DNA of 64,000 nt from Linyphia triangularis. Taxonomy: Eukaryota > Arthropoda > Arachnida > Araneae > Linyphiidae. The notes below the pieces were generated by a model. The model was not told the DNA's origin. It searched no databases and saw only the letters and a list, made by a program, of their open reading frames with translations. Below, in pieces: positions 1 through 13,050 of this stretch (within the stretch, counting starts at the first letter, position 1; the number at the start of each line of letters is the position of its first letter). The DNA is taken from contig OZ021732.1 in assembly GCA_963978545.1 (NCBI GenBank), forward strand, positions 45,580,059-45,644,058, given 5' to 3'. The position numbers and the translations under genes are program-made.

Positions 1-168
1 AAGTTTTTGATAATTCGAGCTCTCCCAAACGTTGGAGGGATTGCATCCATGCGTGGTAATGTTTTCATGTCATCCATTATGAAGGTATTGGTTTGGAATC
101 AATATGAAAGTGTTTCCAATTTAGATTGAGATGCATGTTATTCGTCAATACAATTATTTAGGTAGTAC
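1..168 (-). CDS. UNC93-like paralogue B, 5' coding exon (partial)
   Basis: This is the start of a second UNC93-like gene, read leftwards; the rest is outside the window. The ATG is at 77-75 and 25 complete codons follow. The motif IPPTFGRARIIKN is identical to the gene at 21799, and within that motif the visible nucleotide differences are synonymous (AGA/CGA, ATA/ATT). The first residues differ more (MDDMKTLPRMDA against MDAMTTFSRIDT). A splice-acceptor-like site (pyrimidine-rich stretch, then ACAG) lies at 171-169 and is conserved in the paralogue at 912-910 of 21.9 kb. I therefore infer an exon of 5' UTR plus coding sequence spanning 168 to below 1. UNC93-family proteins are multi-pass membrane proteins of the MFS-like fold; what this copy transports or escorts is unknown. 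Confidence 0.7.
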
Positions 169-1339
169 CTGTAAGATAAAAATATTATATCTACACTTTA
201 GTTTATTTACTGCATGGAATAAGTTAGGTTAAAATAAACTACATATTTTATACTAAAGAGGTGAGTGTAAACTACAACTTTGAGAATTCTGACTGAATTT
301 ATTTTCGGTCCATTAATTGCATGGAACTAACTTTGACGGTTATAATTAAACTTATGCATTTTAGCATTGAAGAAAACTCAAGGTACATTTAAAATTGCTC
401 TTGAATAATTATCAATAATTATCCACCTGCTGTATGAATTTTAAAACATTTTAATGAGAAATTTAAATAGGTCGGTATATATCTACTTAATATTCAATTA
501 TTAACTCTGACAAGACACATATTAGAATTCAATAAAAATAATTGTTTTTTGGAAAATACAGTCAAACCCCGTTAAGGCGAAATCGTAGAATATGAAATCC
601 ACATCGACTTCTCGTTAACAAGGTTTGTCTGTAGTTGAAGTCGGTGTTGAAAGGTGGTTAAAAATTTAATTATTTCGGTTTGTTATTATTTTTAAACTAA
701 ATATGTCAATTAACTTGACTAACCCTTTGACCAACAAGAAAGTTTTATAAAAAGATCAGAATTCTGTGTGCAGGCTAAAATTAAACATATTTATGAACCT
801 TGAAGTTTATTATTATACTTGTAAATTTTTTGTTGTAAAAGAAAACTCAAACGTTTAAAAAGTTTTTTCAAAAATTATCCTCTTGCTCTTTCGGAATTTT
901 AAAAAGTTAATATACAATGAAAATAGGCCTATTTATTTAATTTAATAACTATTCGATTACACATATAAAGGAAAAAGTTATAATATTATTCTAATTTGAT
1001 AATAAAATTTAATAATGATAAGTGAATTTAGGCAAATAATTGCAGTAAGTGTTGGGAGAATGCATAGAATTTATTTTTTTTTTATTTTTTTTTTATTTTT
1101 TTTAAGTATTATTTAAAACAACTTGTTTGCACTTTGACCTTGATGTAGTTTTTATACAAAAATAAGATTTCTAGAAAACTAATATTTAATCATAGCCACT
1201 ATTGATCCCTGACAAGAGAATAAAATTTATCGAAATATGTATGGTACTAAAAGATTTGTAGGTAACCAAAATCGATCTTTATAAACTTCAAGGTCGAAGT
1301 TTGTACTTTTATTCAGAAAGAAAGCAATAGGATTGAGTG

Positions 1340-1466
<127 letters not shown>

Positions 1467-1618
1467 GTCTTACTTTAAAAATCAAAGTTATAAAAAAAAT
1501 ACAAGTTAATCCGAGATAATTATGTATTTTACACTTTAGAGGATTTTCTGGATATGTTATGAATTTTTTACGAAGCCGTATTTAACAAGTTTTTGTCTTC
1601 TTAGAGATTTATAAATTT

Positions 1619-1652
<34 letters not shown>

Positions 1653-4600
1653 ATCTGCATAAATGCATTAGTTTGCTGAATAATTATAAATTTATCTATT
1701 GATATAATGGGATAAAAAAAACTTGATAAAAGAATTGATGTCAGGACCAATGTCAACCACGTAAAAATAAAGCTTTTGGCAATATTTCTGAGATTGCAAA
1801 TTATTTTGGAATTAAAAATACTATGTCGATGTTTAGATTATTGCCATACTTTCTTCATTTGATGAAAGTGAAAGTAAAAGTAAAAGTAAAAGTAAAAAAA
1901 AAAATAAAAAAATTACATGAATGAAGAATGAAACAGAAAGAACTCTTTTATTATTTAATGTAATTTTTAAGCTAAAATGTTCTTGATATTTCGCAGTTTA
2001 ATATAACAATACTTACATGGTGTAGAACTTTGAAATTTTAGAATTTTTTTAAAGACCAAATTCAGCATCTGTCCGATTCAGAAAAAGACTGATATCTACA
2101 CCAAAAATGTATAAACCTTTATTGGTGATATAATATGTTATGTTACAATATAGAAAATTTGGTATTTGAACACATGGTTTTGTTTTCTGATTTTCTTGAA
2201 TTAATGTCTGGGCATAATAAAACTGAATTGACTGGTAATAAAAACTAAAATTGATGCAATAAATCACCTACTTTATTGGTATAAAACAATAAATATCAGA
2301 AGTTACATAATTGTGAACATGTTTTGATACTGGTATTTCATCATATTCCGACAAACAATTTTTCTTTCAGAATTTACAAATGAAGTAAGCTTTTAATTGA
2401 ATGCGGTTTGATAATTCTGCATCGATTTTTTTTTTTAACTTCTATCGAATTAATATGACATGTCAATTACAAAAATTTCGATATTCTCTCTCTCAAGAAA
2501 ATTTTGTGAAACATTACTTTCGATAAATATGAAAATAATTAATCAATTTGAAAATGAGATATGTTGCTTTTCATCTGTATATTCTTCTGGGAACGTAGCT
2601 ACTATAGAGAAAAAACATTCATGATTATTTTTATATGTCAGTACCTCTATGGATTTTGAAACTAGAAAATTTTAGTAAATTTTATTAAAAGAGAAAAATT
2701 GCTCAACTCTGACTACAAATTATGTGCACTAATGAAAGAAAGTCACAAACAATAGCTATATTTTCGGTTCCGAACCTTTTAGGAAAAAGCAGTATGCATC
2801 CATGTTCCACGTTTACGATTTTCTGTAGCTGGATATAAAAAACCATTTCTTAAGGGATTTAAACAAAGTATGTGAAAACTTCAAAACAAAATTTTTGAAA
2901 CAAATTATTTAATGTGAAATACTTCATGTACCCTAAATTCAAAATTTTAATTCGATTTGTTGAAAAACAAGTAATGTTCGGGCGCAAACGTATATGCAGT
3001 ACGTATCAATATTGAAAATATCCTATCATCTCCCTGAGTGATATGAACGCTCGAACTTTTATCTTGCTTTGATGCTTTTTTCAATACTGCTATAAACTAC
3101 AAATATGTTCTCTTTAATACCAGGTTTTTGCAAATTCATTTCGGCAGCTCTAACTTAAGTAGAAAGAAAAAAAAAATTGGAAAATGTTCGACCATAGCAA
3201 GTCCGAAATTGGCAAAATATATAAATTTATTACTTAGAAAATTTTGAAATTTATTATTGATTAATTATTAATATATATGTATTATAAAAATTGATTTTAT
3301 TTTATGTTTCCTTTTTAACACTTTATTGTTTTTAACACAAATTAGTTTTACTTCATTATTTCTATTCATTTTTACTATTTCTGTCTAAATTATTATTTTC
3401 AATCACCTTATATGAAGTTCCTCCTTAGAGGATGGATCTATAATGTTCAACTTTTGTATACTTGATGTTATTGGTGGCATCGGACATGTTATTAAGATAT
3501 TCGTCAAAACTGCGCATGCACATAAAGACGATAAGGTTTATCCAAACCGCAGTGTTAATGGATTTTAAGTTGTTTAAAACATTCTTACCTCATAAATCTC
3601 CGTAGAAAGAAAATACAGTTGTTTAAAGTTAAAAATCGAGCATTGCTACTCATCGGCACTTACTTAGGCTGTTTCCTTTACCATATAATCTATTTTCCAT
3701 TTTGGGGATACTTTTTTTTTAATCAATATAATAATATTGTCATAAATATTGTTAAACAAGCTATTTTTTAACTAATGAAAGTACGAAAAAGTACATTGAT
3801 CCATGTTAAATTGTTAAGTGACATGTTAAAGCGACTAGTATTAGTGTAAATGAAAGTTGTGCGATGTTCTACATCCCTACTTTTTTTTAACATTAGTCTG
3901 TCATTTCCTTGCCATTACTTAAATCACGTACATTTAGTGAAAATTTATGAAATGTGTTTCTCAATACATCTTTGGATTCTATACTAAATGTTGAATAATA
4001 GTATGGTTTTGCCCTTGACTTTTTTAAAGTTTCAATCTGCTTCAAATTGTACAATACTCTGCGAAAAAATTAGATTTATTTATAAAAGAACTTCCACAAA
4101 TTACAACGGTACTTTAAGTTTTTTCTTTTCCCAATTTAGAACCGAAGATATAGCCAGGGTTCAGAGCTTGCTTGGGTCCCGAAAATGTCCCTTTTAATAT
4201 AGGTTACGTTTAATATATTAATAAAAACAATGAAGAAGAGATTTTGATGAAATTTGATGAATTTATACTGTATAAAATTGTTTACGTGATATTTAGAAAA
4301 TATTTAGAGGTACAGAATATTTTGAGAGCTTTTAACGATATATATTTGTTACATGTTCCAATCGCTGACTATGTTGAGAAATATACTCATCTCCTGAACT
4401 TCAGGTGTACACTTCTGAATTCATGTATACCATCTGAATACCATCAATGGATAAATTTGAATGACACTTTTTGTACGATTCAAGAAATCTAAAACTTCGA
4501 AACTAATCCTTATAACGGCAACGACTGGATTTTATTATTATTATTTTATTTCATCTGTCCATTTAAAATTAATAATTTAACTGTTGAGAATGGTCAAAAA

Positions 4601-5930
4601 ATAAAAATAAAATTATTATCTAAAACGAAACTAAGCATTGTTATTTTAAGAATACATATGGATAAAATGTGTCTGTAAAGCAACTTTTGCTTTTAGTTCA
4701 AAAATATATATATTTTACCATTTCGAGGATGTTTCAAACGAGAAATTCAGCGGTGCATTCACTAGAATGACAAGTTAGTGATCAGATGTTACATTTGAAA
4801 CGTTGCTCAAAATGTCGTATGCGCACTAATTTATCTTTAATTTATTTTGAAATGTGAATGTCCATCTTAATCAAAGTATGAACCGATATTACCGCTGATT
4901 ATTTCATCAGCGAAACTTAAACTCGAAAAAAAAAAAAAAAAAAAAAAACCCTGAATATTTTGAATTTCTTAGGTAGAACTGGGAAATTATCTAATTTACG
5001 CATGGGACATTTCGACTTTTTTCTACTCGTAAACAAATTAGAATTATAAAATTGAGATGAATCTTGTAATTATGTTTTTATTTTATATAACGTTACTTGT
5101 TGAAAAATTTATATGCAAAAATAGTTATTTTAACTAGATCAAATATACATTTATAAACCACCGACGTGCAATATATGGACGTATCCTCTGATTAGATTCT
5201 GATACATACATTTTGGTTTTCTAAAATTCTAGGAAAGAATTCTACACAAGTGTTGGGATTAATTTAGTTTGACCATTTAACACAATAGATCAACATATTT
5301 ATCTTTATATAAATTGAATTATCTATTGGCGTGTGGCTTTATTCTCTGTTTACAATAAACTGGATCAGGCAGTTTTGTTCCAGACCTCCTCATAACTTCA
5401 TACTTTATAATTCTATGCATTAATGCCAATTATTTGAAGATGCTTAAAATAACTTGTATATACCTATTGAAATAATATGACTATGAAATGTAAAATTCTC
5501 TTACAAAGGGAGTGAAGCAGATGTCTTGCATGGGGAAATGTCACCACAATTGCTTGACGAATTATGGATAACCTAGATAACTCTTAACTAGGAAAACCGG
5601 CAAGAGACGGACTGTGTCATTTTGACATCATTCGTTTTACAGACCTCTTAGCTTGCTTTAGTTCCTCTTTTAATTCTTTAAGAATATGTTGCTCAGTATG
5701 AGAACTAATTAAATTGTCTTTTAAAAAGAATATCGAAAAGCGTGTGGTTAAGTCTCTGTTTTTAACTGAATGCTATTTAAAATCCATTCATTAGTAGATT
5801 TTGCACTCTTTTGAATATTCAAAAATGTATTCGAATTGAAAATCTGTTCTTTTAAAGGATTGTTGTAAAGTGTCAATCTAATGTCTTTTCTATTTTCTTA
5901 AAATAATATGCTTTTTTTTTTTTTGTAAAA

Positions 5931-8765
5931 GAATATGTGTTTTGTAAAAACAAAATATCTGCAAAAGACAATTGCTGATATATAATAAAAATAATCCAAA
6001 TGAAATTTTTTGTTTCGGTTGAAGCATATTTCTTTAAAACACAATTAAGAAGAAATGCACTTTCAACTAGATAGAATATATACAGCAATAGAAATAGTAT
6101 TGAACACCTTTTAAAAATTACCTGTCTGCAAAATATAGTTGTGTTAAAAAAAAAAAAAAATGTACAGCTGCATGGGGACAAAGTTATCATTTTTATAATA
6201 ATGTGCAAACATATCGTGGCGAAAGTCAGATTTTATCGCTAGGAGTGCGGAAAAGTAACTACTTGCTCTAGTGTGAAAAGTACTTTCCCGTACGCTTTGT
6301 GGTCACATTTTAAATAGTTTTGGTACATAATAAAACATACATATAAATGATATTTTAAGAAGAAATTCATTGACTGGAGTTGCCAACATTAGTTTATATA
6401 TGTATTAAAAATACTTTTTACACGTGATTATAAAAAAGTATTGTATGCAACACGTGGGAAAAAACTTTTTCAAACTCTGTAAATTATTTGACTCGTGCTA
6501 ATGCACTCGTCAAATAAGCATTTTACCTAGTTTGAAAAAGTATTACTTTCCCAACTAGTAGCATAAATAACTAGACTCGTGCTAACGAATGCATCAAATT
6601 AGCATTTGCCCTTATTTGAAAAGGTATATTTTTCGCAACTTTGCACAAATAACTATTTTAATAAGAAAATCAATATTTTGTAGGACATCTTTGGTTTTAA
6701 CAATACCAATTTTTTGATGCATGGTGCTCAAATACCTGTTAACATTCGTTGTTGCTTCTTTTATTCTAGTCTTGATGTTAATCCTTTTTAATATCATTTT
6801 TGAAGTAATTGAATGTTTCCCGGCCTTACATTTGAGAATACTCTAGAAGTTTTACATTTATATGTGAGTAACATAGAGAGTGTACGACAGTGAAGAGGGG
6901 GGGGGGGGGGGACATTCCATAAGATCTATACGATTTTTATAAATCAGGTGATTGCTTAAATAGCATTTTGCATTGTTCTGTTGGATTTGAATCCCATTCA
7001 TGTTCGAGTCAGAAAAATGGTGCCTACAAGATCGTTTGGAAAACATTTATGTACTGGTTTAATTGTTCATTGTTCCCTCACTGGTGCCCATTTCATCCAC
7101 TCCATCATCCGCCTGCATCCTTAGATTATAAAACTGTCTCCTCTAAATTAAATAGTAGGTACTAAGCACTCCAGATGGTATTCTTGGTCTAACCAGTGCC
7201 GCACATTTAGAACATAGAAATACCAAACACACTTAAAAAAAACTAAAAAAAATATTATTAACTAATTTAGTGAAGCTACATATAAATATTTTGTATGGAT
7301 ATCAAAATACCCTTGCTGATTTTCAATAAATATAAGTTAATTAAGAAGTGCCTGAAATTTGAATTTGTACGACCACAAAACTTAGAAAAATGTTATTTCG
7401 AAAGGAGTTGTTGTTTAAGAGAACCGTGCGAATTGTAAGTTTTTGTTTCTTTCGGAGAGATATAACTTCTTCCTGGCATTTCAACCTTTGATTTAAGTTT
7501 CAGTAAGTCTTATTCCAGCGGTTCTAGGCACTATTTATTGTTTTGCCCCCATCGGAAAATCAGTAGCCTGCTGATGTAACGTTCTTATGCGATCTCTCGA
7601 AGCATCCCACACTTGAAAACTCACTCCTCTCTGAGAGTGATGTATCTTCCTTTTTGGGCAATTTAAATGTGATCCAATATTTTCAAAACAATTGATAGTC
7701 TATTGAACTTTAAATCATTACCTTTTAAAAACTTTTTCAACCTCAGCCAGCTCTTGCCCTTCCTTTTTAGAGCGCAGCTCTTGATTATGTTCACTACTTT
7801 TCGGAAGTAAAATTGACACACTTTATGATTTGAGTCAAGCAAAATAACTCAATTTTATATAGTGGGAGGTGAGTGCTACAATTGTTTAACTGTAATGATA
7901 AAGTTAGGTAGTTTGTTTAGTTGTAGCATTCAATGGACGAATATGCCCACAAAAAACAGTGAGAACATAGTACCACTCATTCCAAGAAAAACGACTTTTG
8001 CATTTGCATCCAAGTAATAATTTATTGGTTGCTGAATGCGATGACGTTTGCTTATGTTAATGCCTAAAGTCGACATTAATGTTATAATTAACAAATTAAG
8101 AGAAATTAATTGACTTTGAGTAATACTTTCGCAATAAATGTAACACTTTCTAATATTTTTGGCATAATAAGTAAAAGGCGACAATTAAAACACATGCATC
8201 CAGTTGAAAATGGCAAGACACAGTTTATTTGTCATTTTATGCAAATAATGGCGATTGCTTTTAGAGAAACACTTTTCGAAAAGCAGTTGCACAGTGATTT
8301 AATACAAATTATTAAAATTTCTACTTGACTGCTAAATTATTTCTTGACTGCTAAATTTGCATATTTCTATCTCAGAAACATATGAGCCCGAGTAATGTTT
8401 TCAGTACAGCGAAGTGAAGCGAAGGATTACACTTTAACTTTAAGGTTGGACCACTGGGGAGAAGGGGGAGGGGCAAAACCAAACGAAATGCACGAAGACT
8501 TAAATAACGTTTAAATGTCTTTTTCCTGAGAAAATAAATATGAGTTTTATTTATCTTTGACTCAATTCGGCTTAGTAGTGTAGCATGAATTCTTATAGTT
8601 TACATAATTAAATCTAGCTTAAACTTTAATTTAAAAAAAATATCCTTTAAAAATAAGTTTACATTTTTTATTGCCTCCTTCTGATAGTCTTCTGTAGAAG
8701 AGTCACACAATGATACAATTTTAATATCCTTGTCTTGAATGCATTGTCTTTGGTGAATTCCATTT
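5931..8765. other. Intergenic, no gene recognised
   Basis: AT-rich sequence without a convincing coding frame. It contains a 14-bp G run near 6897-6911 and several short imperfect inverted repeats. Short open frames here look like chance: there are no splice signals in register and no recognisable domain. A small frame at 8600-8788 on the minus strand ends in the 14-bp motif described below and may be the outer part of that mobile element. Confidence 0.5.
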
Positions 8766-9157
8766 GTGACAGACATGACATGAGACAAGTTTTTTGTTCA
8801 TCTTTAAGTACCTAATATTAATTAACAAGTAAAACATTGCCATGGGGTGATGCAAATATAGGCCTTAGTTATAAAAAACACTAAAATTTTAATTCTGGAA
8901 AAATTACTTTTAATTAATTGGGTTAAAACCTGCTGTGACAGACATGACAAAATTGAGACATAGATTTTGAGTGACCATATATTATTACCATTTGCTCTTA
9001 ATTGGTATGCTAGTCAAGTCTAAAATTGTTTAGGGATCAAAATAAGACTTGGATATGTCATGCAGAAAGAAAAATGTTAAGAAATTTTTAAATAGTAAAA
9101 TATTATAAAATATTTATCAGCGTGACAGACATGACAAAGTTTTGTGACAGACATGAC
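8766..9157 (+). repeat. GTGACAGACATGAC direct repeats, left cluster
   Basis: Four exact copies in one orientation at 8766-8779, 8935-8948, 9122-9135 and 9144-9157. Three of them continue with ACA or AAA after the core. Confidence 0.85.
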
Positions 9158-9639
9158 ACGTGTACAATTTTCTATGAAGTTAAGTATTTTTTTCTTAAAT
9201 ATAATTTTCTTTATTTTTTATCATGACTTGAAGATTACAATATAATATAACATTAATATATTATGTTATATGACTCACAAAATAAATTATAAAAAATATT
9301 TAAAATCCCTTGGAATTGACTAGTGTGGGAGCTGCCACATTTGCTCTTTCTCATGCCAGGCAACATGAACTTCTGGTTCAAATTTAAACATACCTTTAAT
9401 TTTATTTGGTACAAAGCATTTTATTTTGTACTGGTTCTGTGCGATTGTGTTATTTGATGTTATTCCATCAAAATCTCAAAAAACCTCATTATTGTATTGT
9501 GGGTTCATCCATTGGCCACATTGCAAATTGTGAACAGTTGCATTTTCCAATAGGTCATTCACCAGTATTGAAATTTAAAAGAGTACCTTTTTTACATTTG
9601 AAGTGGGGCTATAAAATATAACGCCAGGTGCACGTGATC

Positions 9640-10356
9640 GGAAACAACGGTTTCCTTTAGATTTCTTGTTCCAGGCATTGTTTTGATTTCTTGCCATGTC
9701 AGATCAAGTTTTGCTATCAATCTTTATACTTTTCTTATGGTTCATACCATTGATTCTAGGACAAATTTTCATTGCAGCTTCACCAAACTTACATGGTGTT
9801 TTAGAATCTAGACTTCTGCTTCGAGTAGCATCTCTGATTTGACGCTTAATAGCCCCACCTATACTATCAACGCATCCTTTGCCATGTGAGGTGGATAAAA
9901 AATGCCAGACTGTTGGGAGCTTACTTTGTGTCATTGAAAATATTGCATATTTTTGTTTAAAGGGCTGAAATGTTCCATCCGATTGGAATTCAATCACTCG
10001 CACTTTAAATTCTAAGTGACCTTTCATGAATTTTTTGATGACTAAATTGTTAAATACAATAACAGAATATTTGTCATGATTACCATAATCAGATATAATT
10101 ACACATGACTCTGAGAAACAGTGACAGAGTCACTATCACAATAATATACCATTGTAGTGCATATAGTAGAGGAAGCATTCTGCCAATGAGCAAACTGAAT
10201 TTCATCCTGATAAATATGAGAATAGTTTTCACTGAAATTAGTTTGTATCACAAGTTTTCCATGTAACGGATTTCTTAATAAATTGGTAAACACATTAGAT
10301 TGTGTATGTTTTATATACAAGTGGCACAAAAAGTATATAAGCTGTTTTTCCATCAA
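9640..10356 (-). pseudogene. Transposase-like pseudogene (DG..QFK / SHGKG..D type)
   Basis: Two minus-strand frames join across a frameshift near 10090-10100. The upstream part (10356-10099) includes the segment NFSENYSHIYQDEIQFAHWQ. The junction reads through to a segment like IISDYGNHDKYSVIVFNN. The downstream part (10027-9704) contains FQSDGTFQPFKQKY and FLSTSHGKGCVDSIGGAIKR, then a further frame change with DLTWQEIKTMPGTRN. The acidic residues in ENY..QDE, the SDG..QFK block and SHGKG..D are, from memory, shared by a family of repeat-borne arthropod and cnidarian proteins that look like DDE-type transposases; I cannot name the superfamily. Frameshifts and stops make it non-functional. Confidence 0.5.
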
Positions 10357-10540
10357 GTTTAATACATCATTTAAAATTCCCTCTTTTTATGTTGCGAACT
10401 GCAGATCCATCCTCTGATTTTCTGAGCTTTTTTTTAATTGAGTTGTAAAGAAATACTATTGACATCAATACTAAGTTAAATAATAATAATAACAACTTTC
10501 AAAGTAAAAAATTAAGGCTAAGTTGCTTGAAAAATTAATT

Positions 10541-10737
10541 GCGACAGACATGACTGGTGTGACAGACATGACAAAATTTAATATTCTATATTTTGCTCAA
10601 ATTTTAAATTTATTTTTCAAATTTTTTATGAACTGTTTGTTTTGATCTATAAAAAGAGAAAATAAAGTGTTAATAATTTTTATTAAGTGGATTTTGTTTA
10701 AAATAAAAAAATCCAAGTTTTTTGTGACAGACATGAC
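10541..10737 (+). repeat. GTGACAGACATGAC direct repeats, right cluster
   Basis: Copies at 10541-10554 (GCGAC instead of GTGAC), 10559-10572 and 10724-10737, in the same orientation as the left cluster. Confidence 0.85.
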
Positions 10738-11992
10738 ATGAAGACTAATATCAAGTTTGGGGGGAATAGCAAAATTATTAAGAAGTTTTAAGTAAAAATT
10801 TTGTTGTTTTTAAGCATAAAGTGAACCATTCTTTTAAAAAATATGTTTGTTTCAAAAATCTATGTGGTATTTAAGTGCTTCAATGGTCATTAAACTAGAG
10901 GTAAAAATAACAGATTTTCGGTTTTAAAGTAAATCCTAGAGTAATTAACTATAAAAAAATTATTCATACGATTTTCTTATTATATCTTATTATTTTCATA
11001 CAATTTGACTTATTTTCTAAGAACTGGAACAAAAAAACATTAATCTAGTGATAATTTAAAAAATGATGTCTATGTCGCATTTTCATGGAATTGACCCTTT
11101 ATTTAAAAGTTAATAGGTTTATTCATTATTGCGCAAAGCAATTTGCTGCGAAGTTCTTGCAAGATTTAAAAATGAGAATTTAAAAAAAGAAATCTGAGAA
11201 AGTAGAAGAGATAAACTCAGGCCAGAATAAAATATTTTATTTGATGAATCAGTTGATATTATTTGTAAAGACGATATACCTTTATAAGACGAATTTGAAA
11301 TTTGAGATGTGGAACAATTTTTGATGTTTAGGACATCAGAATTTGAGGGAAATACAGCATTTGAAAATGTTTCAAAGTAAAAATTTTTTTTTTGGCAGAG
11401 GAAGTTGTTGATAAAAAAAGTAGTGAAATTTATTTGAAGGAAGGCTCTTGGACATATTTTTTACTGATAAGGTAAGTTCTGTTAAAAGGTGACCTAAAAC
11501 GAAACTTCAATAGGCAAACATGAGAGTAAGAAATTATCGAAGAATTTTTTTAAATGACGTATACAGTGCATTGTTTCTCAGTTAAAGATATTATGCAAAA
11601 TGTAAAGTAGTCACTATGATATGAAATATTCTCAAACATCAAATATATTAGTAAATCAAATATTTGTTTATAACCGCGTTATTCATTAATAAGTTGACAG
11701 TTATAGCAAGCTCTGAAACATTTGCTTTTTGAAACTGTAATTTTATTGCCTTTGAATTCGCACAATTTGAAAATGAGAAATTATTTTCTTATTCATTTGT
11801 GGAAGGTACCCCATACCCAGTTAATAACAGCTCCATGACCTCTGTAGCAAATGACCCCAGTCTAGTTAAATTCCAAGAAGGACTTAGAACTCTCTCTTAT
11901 TCTATATTTTTCTATTTTGAAATAATTAGTAGCTATAACAGAAAATTGGAATACAACAATGTCATAAATACTTATACTTTTAATAAAAGAGA
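10738..11992. other. 3' flank of UNC93-like gene, nothing else recognised
   Basis: AT-rich sequence between the degenerate element and the UNC93 stop codon. On the minus strand it should include the 3' UTR. I could not single out a polyadenylation signal because A/T hexamers are everywhere. No coding frame with domain content was seen. Confidence 0.4.
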
Positions 11993-12219
11993 TCAAGTTA
12001 ATGTCAAGCCAATTTTGTTTTTTCTTGCTCTATACATTCTTTCTGCCATTAGGAAACCTAGAATGCCCAAGGACGATACTGCTATAAGAATGTATATCTT
12101 AATCGAGGTACACAAGTAGTTGCTGTATGCAAATGACAGTAGCCATCCAAAGGAGTTGAAGACATAGTGACTAGCAAATGCTGCTTCTTTGTTCTTCTTG
12201 AACAGTATGCTATAAAAAG
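11993..12219 (-). CDS. UNC93-like gene A, last coding exon
   Basis: 227 nt. The first two bases complete the Ala codon split with exon 2, then FYSILFKKNKEAAFASHYVF and a final pair of membrane segments, ending in a basic tail and TGA at 11995-11993. The KEAAFA stretch followed by an aromatic-rich G..S/AFAYSNYLC segment is characteristic of UNC93A-type proteins. Confidence 0.87.
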
Positions 12220-13001
12220 CTGCAAGTTACAAACAGAAAATGAAGTTAAAATTAATTTAAACATCCTTAAACAAAACCCTTTATAATTCAAGTGATCATG
12301 AATATGTTAATATTTTTTTACTCTCCGTTTTATATAACTACACTAATATAGGAACGCGGCAGTGTTCTGTCGCCAAATCAGATGTCATAGCGGATGACAT
12401 GCAAGTGTATATTATGTTGACCGACCTTAGCGTGGTTTCAATCTGTAACGTTTGCCATCAAGCCGCAGCGTTTAATTTCTGTAGGGTATTTGTACACAAT
12501 GAACTAAATTGGCATTATCACCATAGAAATTCCCACAGGAAAGGAGTACTTGGCAGGGTAGAGGTTTTGTAGAGTTAATCTCAATTTAGTACAATCAAGT
12601 AGCTCAAACATACAAAATAACTCTACCCTGCCAAGTACTTCTTTCCAAGTACTGATTGGTATTCCTCACAATAATTCTAATTAAGAATTAAGTTCATTGT
12701 GTACAAACATCCCCCCCCCCCCCCAGCTTGACGACGAATATAAGATTTCATAACTTTTTCTGCTTGGAGTTTTCTTACAATGTCTAGTTGATTTTTGAGC
12801 GATATGAAATTAAAGTTTTGCTATTATCGTTTTAGATTTATTAAATCTAATTGAAACATATATAGTGTCTACTTACGATGATAAATAAAATTCCCAAATT
12901 CGAATAAAAAATACAAAAAATCCAGTGGAACTATATTTGAAAGAATAGAGTACAGTATTAAGTCAAATTTTTACAAATGCCTTCTTGTAAATAAATTTAT
13001 T

Positions 13002-13050
<49 letters not shown>

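Larger units (their letters stand above)
8766..10737 (-). mobile_element. Degenerate DNA-transposon-like element with direct motif repeats
   Basis: A roughly 2 kb segment bracketed by copies of the 14-mer GTGACAGACATGAC, all reading the same way on the plus strand. They lie at 8766-8779, 8935-8948, 9122-9135, 9144-9157, 10541-10554 (one mismatch), 10559-10572 and 10724-10737. Between the left cluster of four and the right cluster of three lies a broken transposase-like gene on the minus strand. The arrangement resembles subterminal transposase-binding repeats, but I found no convincing terminal inverted repeat or target duplication, so the true ends are unknown and may extend further. Confidence 0.45.
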
